Shown: positions 18,486 to 26,800, counted from the first letter of the stretch. The stretch: DNA of 64,000 nucleotides from Actinopolymorpha pittospori (GCF_014873875.1 NZ_JADBEM010000001.1:2542001-2606000); one strand, 5' to 3'. Translations and numbers: made by a program. The notes: generated by a model not told the origin, from the letters alone.

Positions 18486-20066
18486 TCACCCGACCTGCGG
18501 TATCGCCGTGAGGCTGGCGATCGCACGGCTTCGAATGTCCGCCGTCGCCGCGGAATCGGCATCACTCATCTCCATGGCGAACAGCTCGCTCATCGTGCGG
18601 ACCTTGCGAGACTCCAGGTCGCGCAGATCCCGGTCAGTGAGGTGCCCGGCACGAACCAGCTCGGCGACGGGGGTGGGGTCCTCGCGGGCCGCATTGGCGA
18701 CAAGGGACCTGAAGGTGTCGGTGTCCGCAAGGTCCCGTGGCTCGTAACCCACGGCGGTGTGCCGGTCCATCATCAGCCGAGTGACCTGGGTCTGTACCGC
18801 ATTCAACGCGTTCGCAACCCCGGCTCGGTTCGCCGTGGACGGATCGCTGGCCAGCCGTGCGTACGCCACCTGTGTCGCCACGTCGACGATGCCGATCTCA
18901 CCGTGCACGATCGGCCGGGGCGGTGGCGGTTCGCTGAGCTGGTTGATCTGCAGCAGACCGTTCTCGTCGAACGTGCCACAGCTCTGCACCACCCTGCGAG
19001 TCACCACCAGCTGCCGGATCGGCGTCGCCGGCGGCGGCGTTGGCGGGTTCGGCGGAGGTACCGGGGGCACCCCGCCTCCGTTGGGGAGCGGTGGTCCACC
19101 GTCATCGATCCGGCGCGCCATCAGCGAGTGGTAGGGCACCAGGGTGGTCACCTGGTGACCTGTGTCCAGACCCGCCTGCAGACAGAAGCCGGGCAGGTCT
19201 TTGGGCATGTGCACGACGACGAAGACCTCCTGGATGCCCTCCAGCTTCCGAGCGCCGTCGATGAGGTTGAACTCGGTCTGGCTCTGGTCGGAGACCGTGT
19301 GCGGCCGGGGTGCGACGACGAACAGTGCCCGGTTGCTGCCAAGGTGGTAGCCGTTGAACAGCTGGTACATCTGGCTGCTCTGCGTAGTGCGACTGAGTGT
19401 CTCGCGGGCCTCGCGTGAGGTGTCGGTCGTCTTCTGGTTGATATTCGTGTCCGACGACGTATGTGTCACCGACCCGCTGGCGCCGAACCCGCCGATGCTG
19501 AAGCCCGCGCTGCCGCCGATCTCGAGTCCGCTGACGCTGGTGCTGCCCTTGGTGATCTCCGTCTTGTCCTGCGACCCCGACAGGAATTCCGAGCCTTCGC
19601 TCACCGACTCGTACATCTCCCGCTTCTTTGGCTCGAAGTCGAGGATGTACGGGTAGTCGTCGGGGTCAACATCCCCGCCGCCATTGGGGTACACGGCCAG
19701 CTGCATGATCGCGCCCAGGCATGGCCAGTACTTGGCGGACCAGCCGCTCGCGGTAACGACTTCCCACGTCGATCGCTGCAGGTCGTCGAGCGCCCCGGAC
19801 TCCTCGGCGATCTGCTTGGCGCCGGCCAGTCCCTCGGAGGGGTTGAAGCCGGTGATGCTGCAGGTGAGTTTGAGGTAGACGATCCTGGAGTTCGGGTACG
19901 CGTCGGCGGTCTCTTCGTCGGGGACGACGTAGTAGTAGACCGCAAGCGACGAGCGCCACTTGGGCCCGAACGTGGCATCGCCGAAGTTCGTGTCGATCAT
20001 GTCCCGGGAGAACGCGATGCGCGTCCAGGTGATGTCCAGCGGCGGCGTCAAACTCAGCACCGACAT
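18486..20066 (-). CDS. Rhs-linked protein with possible pore-forming segment
   Basis: 526 aa, start ATG 20066 set by AAGGAGG eight bases upstream; there is no signal peptide. Residues 1-160 look beta-rich (RSSLAVYYYVVPDEET, RIVYLKLTCSITGF). Residues 172-212 form a striking alternating Gly/Ser/Thr segment (GLEIGGSAGFSIGGFGASGS), like the membrane-inserting hairpins of beta-pore-forming toxins. Residues 215-320 return to a mixed fold (NRALFVVAPRPHTV, IQEVFVVVHMPKDLPGFCLQ). A proline-rich linker (323-350) leads to a helical C-terminal domain (390-526). The family is not recognised by name. It is the first gene of the Rhs operon, so it may be a delivery, pore or docking partner of the Rhs protein. 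This is inference from composition and context. Confidence 0.75.
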   Translation of the reverse strand: MSVLSLTPPLDITWTRIAFSRDMIDTNFGDATFGPKWRSSLAVYYYVVPDEETADAYPNSRIVYLKLTCSITGFNPSEGLAGAKQIAEESGALDDLQRSTWEVVTASGWSAKYWPCLGAIMQLAVYPNGGGDVDPDDYPYILDFEPKKREMYESVSEGSEFLSGSQDKTEITKGSTSVSGLEIGGSAGFSIGGFGASGSVTHTSSDTNINQKTTDTSREARETLSRTTQSSQMYQLFNGYHLGSNRALFVVAPRPHTVSDQSQTEFNLIDGARKLEGIQEVFVVVHMPKDLPGFCLQAGLDTGHQVTTLVPYHSLMARRIDDGGPPLPNGGGVPPVPPPNPPTPPPATPIRQLVVTRRVVQSCGTFDENGLLQINQLSEPPPPRPIVHGEIGIVDVATQVAYARLASDPSTANRAGVANALNAVQTQVTRLMMDRHTAVGYEPRDLADTDTFRSLVANAAREDPTPVAELVRAGHLTDRDLRDLESRKVRTMSELFAMEMSDADSAATADIRSRAIASLTAIPQVG

Positions 20067-20436
20067 GGCAGCCTCCTTGCGGCGCGAAGCCCGCACGCCG
20101 AGCGGGAGCGCCTGGTTGTGGCGTCCGGGCGGATCGGCCTCGTTCGTTCCGTCACGCCTGCGAACCTCCAAAGTCGTCTTCGCGGCGCGGACAGTCAAGA
20201 GGAAGACTTCCTCGCCACCGGTTGATCGAAGACATCGCCTGCGACGGCTTCGTACGCTTCATGAGTCCCGATGCGAACCGGGGTCGTGGGTGGTGGGGAG
20301 GCGGTCTGAGTAACGTCGCAGATCGATCCGTCGTTCTGCACGTACCGTCACGGAGTCGTGCCTGGAGGATTCGGAGCGTCGACAGAGGCTGCTCAGCATC
20401 GACTTCATTGATGGTGCCCGCGATCGTCGGTCGGCG
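20067..20436. other. Upstream region of the Rhs operon
   Basis: About 370 bases preceding the minus-strand operon. It should contain the operon promoter, but no clear -35/-10 pair or palindromic operator was recognised. No gene is supported. Confidence 0.4.
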
Positions 20437-20742
20437 ATGAGTGCCGCGATGTTCCCGAGGGCGCTCGTGGCCGGGTGTGACCGGCTTCAGTGCGAGGTTT
20501 CACTGGATGAGCTTCGACCAGATCTCGCGATGCTTGAGCAGCACGACACGGACGAGACGCACGTGCGTCGGCGCGACCGCTTCGTGTAGCTCATCCTGTC
20601 GGGGGTGCCGATCCTTCCGCTGATCGTGCTTGGGCCTGGGTCGAGCCTCGTGGACGGCTACGCGAGGTACAGGGCGCTGCGGGTTCTCGGCGTCGACCAG
20701 GCCGAGGTCCTGCGAGGACGCACGGCGCCATCGAGGGCTTGA
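20437..20742 (+). pseudogene. ParB-nuclease-like fragment with in-frame stop
   Basis: From the ATG at 20437 the frame reads MSAAMFPRALVAGCDRLQCE, then VSLDELRPDLAMLEQHDTDE, and meets a TAG at about 20587-20589. The same frame then continues LILSGVPILPLIVLGPG and SLVDGYARYRALRVLGVDQAEVL to a TGA at 20740. The second part matches the ParB/Srx N-terminal fold pattern (P-x-I/V-L...LVDGYARYRALR-x-LG). The stop in the middle suggests decay. In an intact gene this would be a small ParB-like protein common on mobile elements. Confidence 0.5.
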
Positions 20743-20785
20743 GACGGCCGCCGCCCTTGCTGTCGCCAAGGCGTTGGCGCTGGAA

Positions 20786-20867
20786 GGTCTGTCAATGGTT
20801 TTGTCAATGAAACGCCGTCGTCGGGTGCCATCTGTGACAGGTCAGACAGGCAAATGGCCCGATCAGC
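20786..20867. repeat. 82-bp imperfect direct repeat, left copy
   Basis: This stretch aligns without gaps to 33151-33232, with 67 of 82 bases identical. Shared blocks include CTGTCAATGGTT, TGTCAATGAAAC, CCGTCGTCG, GTGACAGG and CAGACAGG. A partial third copy (CTGTCAATGGTTCTGTC) is at 20998-21014. Lying beside a tRNA fragment and an integrase remnant, the pair may mark the edges of a decayed integrative element. Confidence 0.6.
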
Positions 20868-20902
20868 AGGCTTGGGACGGCTCCCTCGAGGGTGGTCGGC
20901 CC

Positions 20903-20947
20903 TCTTTTAATCCGCGGGTTCTGGGTTCGATCCCCAGGCGGCCCACC
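20903..20947 (+). other. tRNA-Lys-like 3' fragment, probable attachment site
   Basis: The 45 bases contain an anticodon-loop-like CTTTTAA (anticodon TTT, lysine) and a perfect T arm: CTGGG (20921-20925), loop TTCGATC, CCCAG (20933-20937). The 3' acceptor strand GCGGCCC and ACC follow. No matching 5' half (acceptor GGGCCGC, D arm) is found upstream, so it is not a whole tRNA gene. A 3' tRNA piece next to an integrase gene is the classic signature of an att site. Confidence 0.65.
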
Positions 20948-20997
20948 GCACCTGACCTGCGCAAACGCTGCCGTCGGAGGCATGACCGGCCGACCGT

Positions 20998-21014
20998 CTG
21001 TCAATGGTTCTGTC
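20998..21014 (+). repeat. Partial third copy of the island repeat
   Basis: CTGTCAATGGTTCTGTC is identical to the start of the repeat at 33154 and one base different from the copy at 20789. It sits just upstream of the integrase remnant. Confidence 0.45.
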
Positions 21015-21044
21015 GGTTGCCCCGGGGGCTGAAGGTGCCTCGGG

Positions 21045-21570
21045 CGGTGTATGCGTGGCTTCGTCCGCCAGCGCGGCAGCTCGTTCCGGGCCCTCGTCTA
21101 CGCCGGACCCGACCTGCTGACCGGCAAGGACACCTACCTCACCGCGTCCACGCGCGACCGTCGCCAGGTTGAGCCGATCCGCACCCGGCTGCTCGCCAAA
21201 GTCGACCAGCAGCGCACCGGCTCGACGAAGGGCAACCCTCGGATACACCCTCGACGCGTGGCTGCAGGTGCACGAAGCAGACGACCGGAGGGGTATCGCG
21301 GCTACGCCGAGCGCACCATCAAGCCGGCGCTGGGCGACGTCTCCATCGCGAAGGGCAGCGCGCGTGTGTTGGAGCAGTTCTATGCGCAGCTGCAGCGCTG
21401 CCGGGCGCGGTGTACCGGCAAGGCCTTTCTAGAGCACTTCACGGATGAGGCGCACGAGTGCGGCCAGGTCGTTCACCGTCGGGTGCGGGACCACGACTGC
21501 GCCGCGGCGAGGTGCCGGGTGCTGGCGTGCAAGCCGCAGGTGTGCAAGCCGATGAGTGCCTCAACCGTCC
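21045..21570 (+). pseudogene. Tyrosine-recombinase (phage integrase) remnant
   Basis: The frame opening near 21048 gives MRGFVRQRGSSFRALVYAGP and LLTGKDTYLTAS, the beta-stranded arm-binding domain of actinobacterial integrases. A frame change follows: GYTLDAWLQVHEADD in another frame, then GYAERTIKPALGDVSIAKGS and ARVLEQFYAQLQRCRARC, the core-binding domain (Y-x-x-x-I-x-P-x-LG). A short degraded stretch (CGQVVHRRVRDHDCAAARC, then CKPMSAST) is the start of the inter-domain region. The catalytic R-H-R-Y domain is missing. It lies 100 bases from the tRNA-Lys fragment, so it is likely the relic of the integrase that used that site. Confidence 0.75.
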
Positions 21571-21597
21571 GCCAGAGCCAAGAGGGTCGGGCGGTGG

Positions 21598-22197
21598 TCA
21601 GTTTGCTTTCGACTGAGTACGCCGGGCGTAGGCGCGGGCGGCGCGGGCGCGGTCGCCGCAGCGGGTGGAGCACCAGTGGCGGCGGCCTCGGCGCAGGAGG
21701 TAGCGATTGCAGGGAGTGGAATCGCAGGCGATCAGGATTTCGGCGTCGGGGCCGGTGAGCAGGTCGGCCGCATTGGCCGCGATGACCGCCAGAGCGTGGT
21801 CGAGGATCTCGTTGGTGGGGCACGCTGCCGCCCGGTGGGGACCCCTCTTCTCGTCCCAGAGCAGTAGGGCGGTCGTGGGGACCCTGCTCAGCGCATCGTT
21901 GACGGCGGACAGTGCTGCGGGCAAGGCGGGAAGCCCGGCAGTGTGGGCGGCGAACAATGCCCTGACGTGTTCGCGCAGCGAGCGCAGTTGGGTCACACAC
22001 ATCTCCTGCACTCCCGCACCGACCGGAGCGAGGCTGCGTTCCCTGAGCCAGTGGCTCGCTGCTTCAGGCGTGCCGAGGAGATCGATGAGTTGCCCACCGG
22101 TTAGCGAGATGGCGCTGTTGACGAAGTCGAGAGCGAGGTATTGCTCCGCCCCCGGCGCGGACGGCAGCACAGGCTCGGCGGTCAGGCTTTCGCTCAT
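21598..22197 (-). CDS. CGNR zinc-finger / ABATE-domain transcriptional regulator
   Basis: 199 aa from the ATG at 22197 (MSESLTAEPVLPSAPG); an earlier in-frame ATG at 22224 lies inside the operator. The N-terminal ABATE domain begins YLALDFVNSAIS. The C-terminal CGNR-type zinc finger is ILIACDSTPCNRYLLRRGRR followed by HWCSTRCGDRARAARAYARR, with four Cys. In stress-response regulators of this family the finger binds DNA and the ABATE domain senses a ligand. It is divergent from the MBL-fold hydrolase, sharing a promoter region with three copies of one 10-base operator. Confidence 0.88.
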   Translation of the reverse strand: MSESLTAEPVLPSAPGAEQYLALDFVNSAISLTGGQLIDLLGTPEAASHWLRERSLAPVGAGVQEMCVTQLRSLREHVRALFAAHTAGLPALPAALSAVNDALSRVPTTALLLWDEKRGPHRAAACPTNEILDHALAVIAANAADLLTGPDAEILIACDSTPCNRYLLRRGRRHWCSTRCGDRARAARAYARRTQSKAN

Positions 22198-22222
22198 GCT
22201 TCTCATGGTACGACTTGCATTC

Positions 22223-22278
22223 ATCCGTGAGGACGAGCTAGTGTCACCTCACGGATAGGCAGGTTCTCATCCGTGAGG
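22223..22278. promoter_or_regulatory. Operator triplet between CGNR regulator and MBL hydrolase
   Basis: ATCCGTGAGG occurs at 22223-22232 and 22269-22278, and its complement CCTCACGGAT at 22247-22256. The first two form a 10-base inverted repeat with a 14-base spacer. The third lies just before the MBL start. The placement fits an autoregulating repressor that also controls the neighbour. Confidence 0.65.
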
Positions 22279-22286
22279 AGTTTTTC

Positions 22287-23075
22287 GTGACGTTTGCGGA
22301 CAAAAACATTGAGAAGATCTTCGTTCGTGTCTTCGGCGGCCCGACCGCCCTCTTCGAATACGGTGGACTGAGGTTCCTTACCGACCCGACCTTCGATGCT
22401 CCTGGCGACTATCAGCACGGGGTTCGTCTGACCAAGACCGCGCCTCCGTCTGGCAGTTCCGCAGACCTCGGCCGCATCGACGTGGTCCTGCTCTCCCATG
22501 ACGAGCACCCGGACAACCTCGACAACTCGGGCCGCGCCCTACTCGCCGACGTCCCACTCACTCTCACCACTCCCGGGGGCGGGCAGCGCCTGGGAGGCAG
22601 CGCCAAGGGGCTGGCCGACTGGGAGTCGATCGAGCTGGACCGCCCCGGCGGCGGCACCATCACCGTGACGGGTGTGCCCGCCATCCACGGACCCGGCGCA
22701 CGGGAGGACGTCGAACCGTTCACCGGCCAGGTCGTCGGATTCGTCTTGACCGGACAGGACCTTCCCACCCTCTACGTCAGCGGCGACAACGCCTCGCTCG
22801 ACCCCGTAAGGGAGATCGCGGAGCGCTTCGGACCGCTGGACACCGCCATCCTCTTCGCCGGTGCTCCCCGCTTCCCCGGCGCTCTCTTCGACGGTGCGCT
22901 CCTCGTCCTCGACAGCGCCCAGGCCGCCGAGGCCGCCAAGATCCTCGGTGCTCGCCAGGTGGTTCCCGTCCACTACGACAGTTGGGCCCACTTCACCGAG
23001 GGCCGCGAACAACTCATCTGCGCATTCGACGCGGCTGGGCTGCTTGACCGGCTGGATCTGGGCGACCCACGCTGA
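22287..23075 (+). CDS. MBL-fold metallo-hydrolase (UlaG-like)
   Basis: 262 aa. The N-terminal strands (GPTALFEYGGLRFLTDPTFD) and the metal motif LLSHDEHPDNLD match the SHxHxDH-type loop of the metallo-beta-lactamase fold, with one histidine position changed. Further ligands are suggested by VPAIHGPG (residues 130-136), LYVSGDNAS (Asp) and VVPVHYDSWAHF (His). UlaG-like members are lactonases or phosphodiesterases of unknown substrate. Expression is probably controlled by the divergent CGNR regulator through the shared ATCCGTGAGG sites. Confidence 0.85.
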   Translation: MTFADKNIEKIFVRVFGGPTALFEYGGLRFLTDPTFDAPGDYQHGVRLTKTAPPSGSSADLGRIDVVLLSHDEHPDNLDNSGRALLADVPLTLTTPGGGQRLGGSAKGLADWESIELDRPGGGTITVTGVPAIHGPGAREDVEPFTGQVVGFVLTGQDLPTLYVSGDNASLDPVREIAERFGPLDTAILFAGAPRFPGALFDGALLVLDSAQAAEAAKILGARQVVPVHYDSWAHFTEGREQLICAFDAAGLLDRLDLGDPR

Positions 23076-23486
23076 CCGGAGACGATCCGGCGGGCCCGAC
23101 TCCGGCAGGCCGAAGCCGCCCTCGGAGACCGGACGGGTGATCAACTCCCACCCCAGCTCGATCGCGCGTTTCTTGAAGTAGTCGCTGCTGTTTCTCGCCG
23201 CGGCGACGCGTCCCTGACGCGCAAGAGGCGGAGCGTCAGACGACTATCGCGCCCGCCAGTGGCATCCATCCCCACCGTGGGGCGCGAACACGGCCGTGGC
23301 GAGGCCCTGGAAGCTGGTGTTCGCACGAGCTGCGGTCCCAGGCCCAGCGGAAGGAAGCCCGATGGTTGAACGACCGCGCCGCGCGGGCAGGTTCGCCATC
23401 CAGAGCGGACGGATCCAAGTCTCTCACCGAAGTGGGCGTGCTCACGGACGGCCGGGGCGAGGAGGTGCCGCCCCGGCCGGTCGGTG
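23076..23486. other. Gap with an unassigned decayed coding piece
   Basis: No intact gene. The minus strand at 23190-23090 reads NSSDYFKKRAIELGWELITR and PVSEGGFGLPESGPPD, which looks like genuine protein but matches no family I can name and has no start. It is probably a remnant. Confidence 0.35.
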
Positions 23487-24938
23487 TTATCGGTGTTCTG
23501 ACTGCACGATGGCGTTGGGCGCTGGTGTGTCGGTGCCGGGTCGGGAACCTCGCAGCGTGGCGGCTGCGATGAGGCCGCCGGCTAGCGCGATGCCGGCGGC
23601 GCCGAGGAATGCAGCGGAGAATCCGTTCGTGAGTTGAGTGGGGTCGTCGAGTTGGCCGGCGCCGCTGCTGGCGGCCACGGCGGTCATCGCGGCTAGTCCG
23701 AGGGCAGAGCCGACCTGGTAGCTGGTGTTGACGATTCCCGATGCCAGACCGCCTTCCTGCGGGGGTGCGCTGGAGATGGCGGTGCCCAGGGACGGGATGA
23801 AGGCCAACGACATGCCGAGGGCTGCTACCAGGGAGGCCGGTAGGACGTCGACCCAGAAGTTGCCGTTGGGGCGGACAAGGGACAGCCAGCCCATACCGAC
23901 GGCCAGGACAACGAGCCCGGTGACGATCATCGCCTTCGGCCCGTACCTGGCTATCGCCTTCGGTGCGACCGCGATCATGCCGATCATGATGAGGGCCGTC
24001 ATCGGCAGCAGCGCCGCTCCGCTGGGGAAGGCCGCGTAGCCCAGGACCTGCTGCAGGTAGAGGTTGAGGAAGAACCACATTGGGATCCACGCGCCGCCGA
24101 GCAGCACCTGCGCGATGTTGGCCGCCGCCAGGTTCGGTGTACGGAAGATCGCGAGCCTGACAAGGGGTTCTTGGCGGGCTGCTTGAACGACGAGGAAAGC
24201 TGCAAGTAGGACGACGGCCGCCCCGAGGCCGCCGAGGGTCTGCGCTGAGGCCCAGCCGACCTCAGGAGCACGGACGATCGCATATACGGCCGCACCCAAG
24301 CCGAGTGTGACTGTCAGTGCCCCGATCAGGTCGAGTGACCCTCTGCGGGCGCCGCCGGCCGGCATCAGCGCCGGGGTGGCGATGAGCGCGACGAGAGCGA
24401 TCGGGATGTTGAGGTAGAACACCCAGGGCCAGCTGATGTACTCGGTGATGACGCCTCCGAGGAAGACTCCTGCCGTCCCGCCAGCTGGGGCCGCCGCACC
24501 GTACAGCGCGAGGGCCTTGGTGAGCTCGCGTGGCTCGGAACCGAAGAGCATCATCAGCAACGTCAGCGCCGATGGTGCAATCAACGCCGCTCCGACGCCC
24601 TGGACCGCGCGACCGGTCAGCTCCACGCCGACCGAGCCGGCTGCACCGGCCACCACGGACCCGGCGAGCAGGACCAGCCAACCGGTGGCGAACACACGGC
24701 GGGCGCCGAGGAGGTCGGACAGACGACCTCCGAGCAGCAGCAGGCCGCCGAACGCGACCACGTAGGCGTTGAAGACCCACGACAGGTTTTGTTGGGAGAA
24801 CCCGAGGTCTTCCTGGATGCGTGGCAATGCCACTCCGATGATCGAGGTGTCCGTGATCACCATGAACTGGGCTGCCGCGATCAGTGACAGCGCCCACCAG
24901 CGTCGTCTGGACGTCGATGGACTTGTTGACTGGCTCAC
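23487..24938 (-). CDS. MFS drug transporter, DHA2 (EmrB/QacA) type
   Basis: 483 aa from a GTG at 24938, with AAGGAG eight bases upstream (MSQSTSPSTSRRRWWAL). About 14 hydrophobic helices, as in the DHA2 family. Motif A appears as LLLLGGRLSDLLGARRVFATGW between helices 2 and 3, motif C as GAAAPAGGTAGVFLGGVITEYISWPWVFYLNIPIA. Such pumps expel lipophilic cations or antibiotics with proton antiport. It is divergent from csoR with GC-rich CsoR-like boxes in between, so it may fall under copper or CsoR control. The C-terminus is rich in Gly, Pro and Asp. Confidence 0.9.
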   Translation of the reverse strand: MSQSTSPSTSRRRWWALSLIAAAQFMVITDTSIIGVALPRIQEDLGFSQQNLSWVFNAYVVAFGGLLLLGGRLSDLLGARRVFATGWLVLLAGSVVAGAAGSVGVELTGRAVQGVGAALIAPSALTLLMMLFGSEPRELTKALALYGAAAPAGGTAGVFLGGVITEYISWPWVFYLNIPIALVALIATPALMPAGGARRGSLDLIGALTVTLGLGAAVYAIVRAPEVGWASAQTLGGLGAAVVLLAAFLVVQAARQEPLVRLAIFRTPNLAAANIAQVLLGGAWIPMWFFLNLYLQQVLGYAAFPSGAALLPMTALIMIGMIAVAPKAIARYGPKAMIVTGLVVLAVGMGWLSLVRPNGNFWVDVLPASLVAALGMSLAFIPSLGTAISSAPPQEGGLASGIVNTSYQVGSALGLAAMTAVAASSGAGQLDDPTQLTNGFSAAFLGAAGIALAGGLIAAATLRGSRPGTDTPAPNAIVQSEHR

Positions 24939-25052
24939 TGTTCCACTCCTTACAGGTACTGGATGTCGCACTCCGCCGAGGCGGGCCTCTGAGGTGTGTG
25001 TCTCGCATCGGACCGGCAGGGATTCCCGTGCCGAAGGAATCCAACAGCTCGA

Positions 25053-25127
25053 TACCCTAGGGGGGTAGGGCATCCGTAGGCAAGTGTCGCCTCGACCAGG
25101 CTCCTACCGGTAGGGGGTGGGGGTATA
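25053..25127. promoter_or_regulatory. CsoR-like boxes between the MFS gene and csoR
   Basis: Two GC-rich dyads: TACCCTAGGGGGGTA at 25053-25067, and a second, TACCGGTAGGGGGTGGGGGT followed by ATA, at 25105-25127. The TACC...GGGGGTA form resembles known CsoR operators of actinobacteria. Their position suits both divergent promoters. Confidence 0.6.
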
Positions 25128-25158
25128 GCGGCGTGGGCGATGGGGGAGTGTGCCAACC

Positions 25159-25461
25159 ATGAGACAGAACGACGCGGCAGGGCACGGCTACATCGCAAAC
25201 AAGGACGACTACCTCAGGCGGCTGCGCCGCATCGAGGGCCAGGCGCGCGGTTTGCAGCGGATGGTCGACTCGGATGAGTACTGCATCGACATCCTGACCC
25301 AGGTGTCGGCGATGACGAAGGCGTTGCAGTCGGTCGCCCTGGGTCTGCTCGACGAGCACCTGAGGCACTGCGTCGTCCAGGCCGCTGCCGGGGGTGGGCC
25401 TGAGGCTGACGAGAAGGTGAAGGAGGCATCCGAGGCCATCGCCCGCCTCGTACGCTCCTGA
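25159..25461 (+). CDS. csoR: CsoR-type copper-sensing repressor
   Basis: 100 aa from the ATG at 25159, chosen because GGGGGAG lies ten bases before it; an in-frame GTG at 25150 is too close. An all-helical DUF156 protein: DDYLRRLRRIEGQARGLQRM, then YCIDILTQVSAMTKALQ and LLDEHLRHCVV. Cys42, His67 and Cys71 have the same spacing as the Cys-His-Cys Cu(I) site of Mycobacterium CsoR (C36, H61, C65). Cu(I) binding releases the tetramer from GC-rich operators, turning on the copper genes downstream. Boxes of the expected type lie on both sides of the gene. Confidence 0.92.
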   Translation: MRQNDAAGHGYIANKDDYLRRLRRIEGQARGLQRMVDSDEYCIDILTQVSAMTKALQSVALGLLDEHLRHCVVQAAAGGGPEADEKVKEASEAIARLVRS

Positions 25462-25512
25462 TCGCCGATCCAACGCAAAGCGCCGTCGCTCGCCATGGGG
25501 CCGCGTCTACGG

Positions 25513-25590
25513 ATACCGGTAGGGGGTAGGGGTTGACTTTCCGGGCCGGCTCCTGCAGGGTGGGTCGCGGAGGTACCCCCCCGGGGTACC
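25513..25590 (+). promoter_or_regulatory. Promoter and CsoR-like operators of the copper operon
   Basis: A box ATACCGGTAGGGGGTAGGGG at 25513-25532 repeats the one ahead of csoR. It abuts TTGACT (25533-25538), a plausible -35 hexamer. At 25572-25590 is a perfect dyad GGTACCCC-CCC-GGGGTACC just before the copZ ribosome-binding site. The arrangement suggests copper-relieved repression. Confidence 0.6.
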
Positions 25591-25609
25591 GGAACAGGGA
25601 GGTCCCCCG

Positions 25610-25816
25610 ATGAGCACCAGCACCTACGTCGTGGCCGGCATGACCTGCAGCGGCTGCGCCGGGAGAGTCAGGTCCGCGGTCGGAAAGGTGGCCGGGGTCA
25701 CCGATGTCGGCGTGGACCCGGTGACCGGACAGGTGACCATCGCAAGCGACGGCACGCTCGATGACTCGAAGGTCCGCGACGCTGTCAAAGCGGCCGGCTA
25801 CGAAGTGAAGGACTGA
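25610..25816 (+). CDS. copZ: CopZ-like copper chaperone (HMA domain)
   Basis: 68 aa, ATG after GGGAGG. A single heavy-metal-associated domain with the Cu(I) motif GMTCSGC (Cys13, Cys16), VGKVAGVTDVGVDPVTGQVTI and AVKAAGYEV, the ferredoxin-like fold with conserved GY near the end. It carries Cu(I) to the P-type ATPase and to CsoR. It lies four bases before the next gene in the copper operon. Confidence 0.93.
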   Translation: MSTSTYVVAGMTCSGCAGRVRSAVGKVAGVTDVGVDPVTGQVTIASDGTLDDSKVRDAVKAAGYEVKD

Positions 25817-25819
25817 GGC

Positions 25820-26791
25820 ATGAACACCGCGACCAAGCTGGGGGCGTTCGCCTTGGGCCTGGCCGTCGTTTTCGGCGGCGCTGTCGGGCTCGGCCGGATG
25901 GTCGGTCCCGTCGGCGCCACGGCCGAGTCCAGCGCGCATGCCGGCGGCGTACAGGGAGGACACGACAAGACCATGGTGCCGAGCACGACGCCCGCGAACA
26001 CCAATGTCCCAGGCGGGCTGCAGATCTCTCAGGACGGCTACACCCTGACCCCTCAGACGACCACCGTGACGCCGGGGCGGCGCACCGACTTCCGGTTCAC
26101 GGTGACCGGGCCCGACGGCCGGCCGGTCACCCGGTACGCCACGCTGCACGAGAAGGAGCTGCACTTCATCGTGGTGCGGCGGGACCTTTCCGGTTTCCAG
26201 CACCTGCACCCGGTCCACGCCGGGAACGGAGTTTGGTCGGTACCGCTCACATTGCCCGCGGCGGGCAACTACCGGGCGTTCGCCGACTTCCAGGCCTACG
26301 GCGTCAAAGACGGCGTGACATTGGGGATGGACCTGTCCGCGCCCGGCGACTTCTCACCCAAAGCCCTACCGCGTCGCACCACGACCGCCAGCGTCGACGG
26401 CTATGCAGTCGCGCTCAAGGGCAACCTGGTAGCCGGCAGGACCAGCAAACTCACCCTCACCGTGAGTAGAGACGGAAAGCCGGTCACCGACCTGCAGCCC
26501 TACCTCGGCGCCTACGGGCACCTGGTCGCACTGCGGGCCGGGGACTTGGCCTACCTCCACGTCCATCCGGACGGCGAGCCCGGCGACGGGAAAACCAAAC
26601 CAGGTCCCGCCATCACGTTCTACGCGGAGGTTCCCAGCGCCGGCTCCTACCGCCTCTACCTCGACTTCCAGCATCGACGGGCCGTGCGTACCGCAGAGTT
26701 CACCGCCATCGCCCACGCCGCCGGCACCGAGGCCACATCCACCCCCTCGTCACCGTCCCCCTCGGACGGGGACGACGAGCACGGCCACTGA
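25820..26791 (+). CDS. Exported copper-operon protein, heavy-metal-binding
   Basis: 323 aa. An N-terminal membrane anchor or signal (6-28, LGAFALGLAVVFGGAVGLG) precedes a His/Gly/Met segment (HAGGVQGGHDKTM). Two beta-sandwich-like halves follow, each with a His cluster: LHEKELHFIVVRRDLSGFQHLHPVH (about 108-134) and YGHLVALRAGDLAYLHVHPDGE (230-252). The tail is acidic with a final DDEHGH. The paired H-x-x-x-H and HxH clusters suggest extracytoplasmic metal binding. Proteins of this kind recur between copZ and copA in actinobacteria; the exact role (storage, delivery or sensing) is unknown. It sits four bases after copZ and nine before copA. Confidence 0.8.
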   Translation: MNTATKLGAFALGLAVVFGGAVGLGRMVGPVGATAESSAHAGGVQGGHDKTMVPSTTPANTNVPGGLQISQDGYTLTPQTTTVTPGRRTDFRFTVTGPDGRPVTRYATLHEKELHFIVVRRDLSGFQHLHPVHAGNGVWSVPLTLPAAGNYRAFADFQAYGVKDGVTLGMDLSAPGDFSPKALPRRTTTASVDGYAVALKGNLVAGRTSKLTLTVSRDGKPVTDLQPYLGAYGHLVALRAGDLAYLHVHPDGEPGDGKTKPGPAITFYAEVPSAGSYRLYLDFQHRRAVRTAEFTAIAHAAGTEATSTPSSPSPSDGDDEHGH

Positions 26792-26800
26792 GGAGGAGTC

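Noticed and set aside
20903..20947. Complete tRNA gene
   Set aside because: Only the 3' half (anticodon loop, T arm, acceptor strand) is present; no D arm or 5' acceptor strand upstream.
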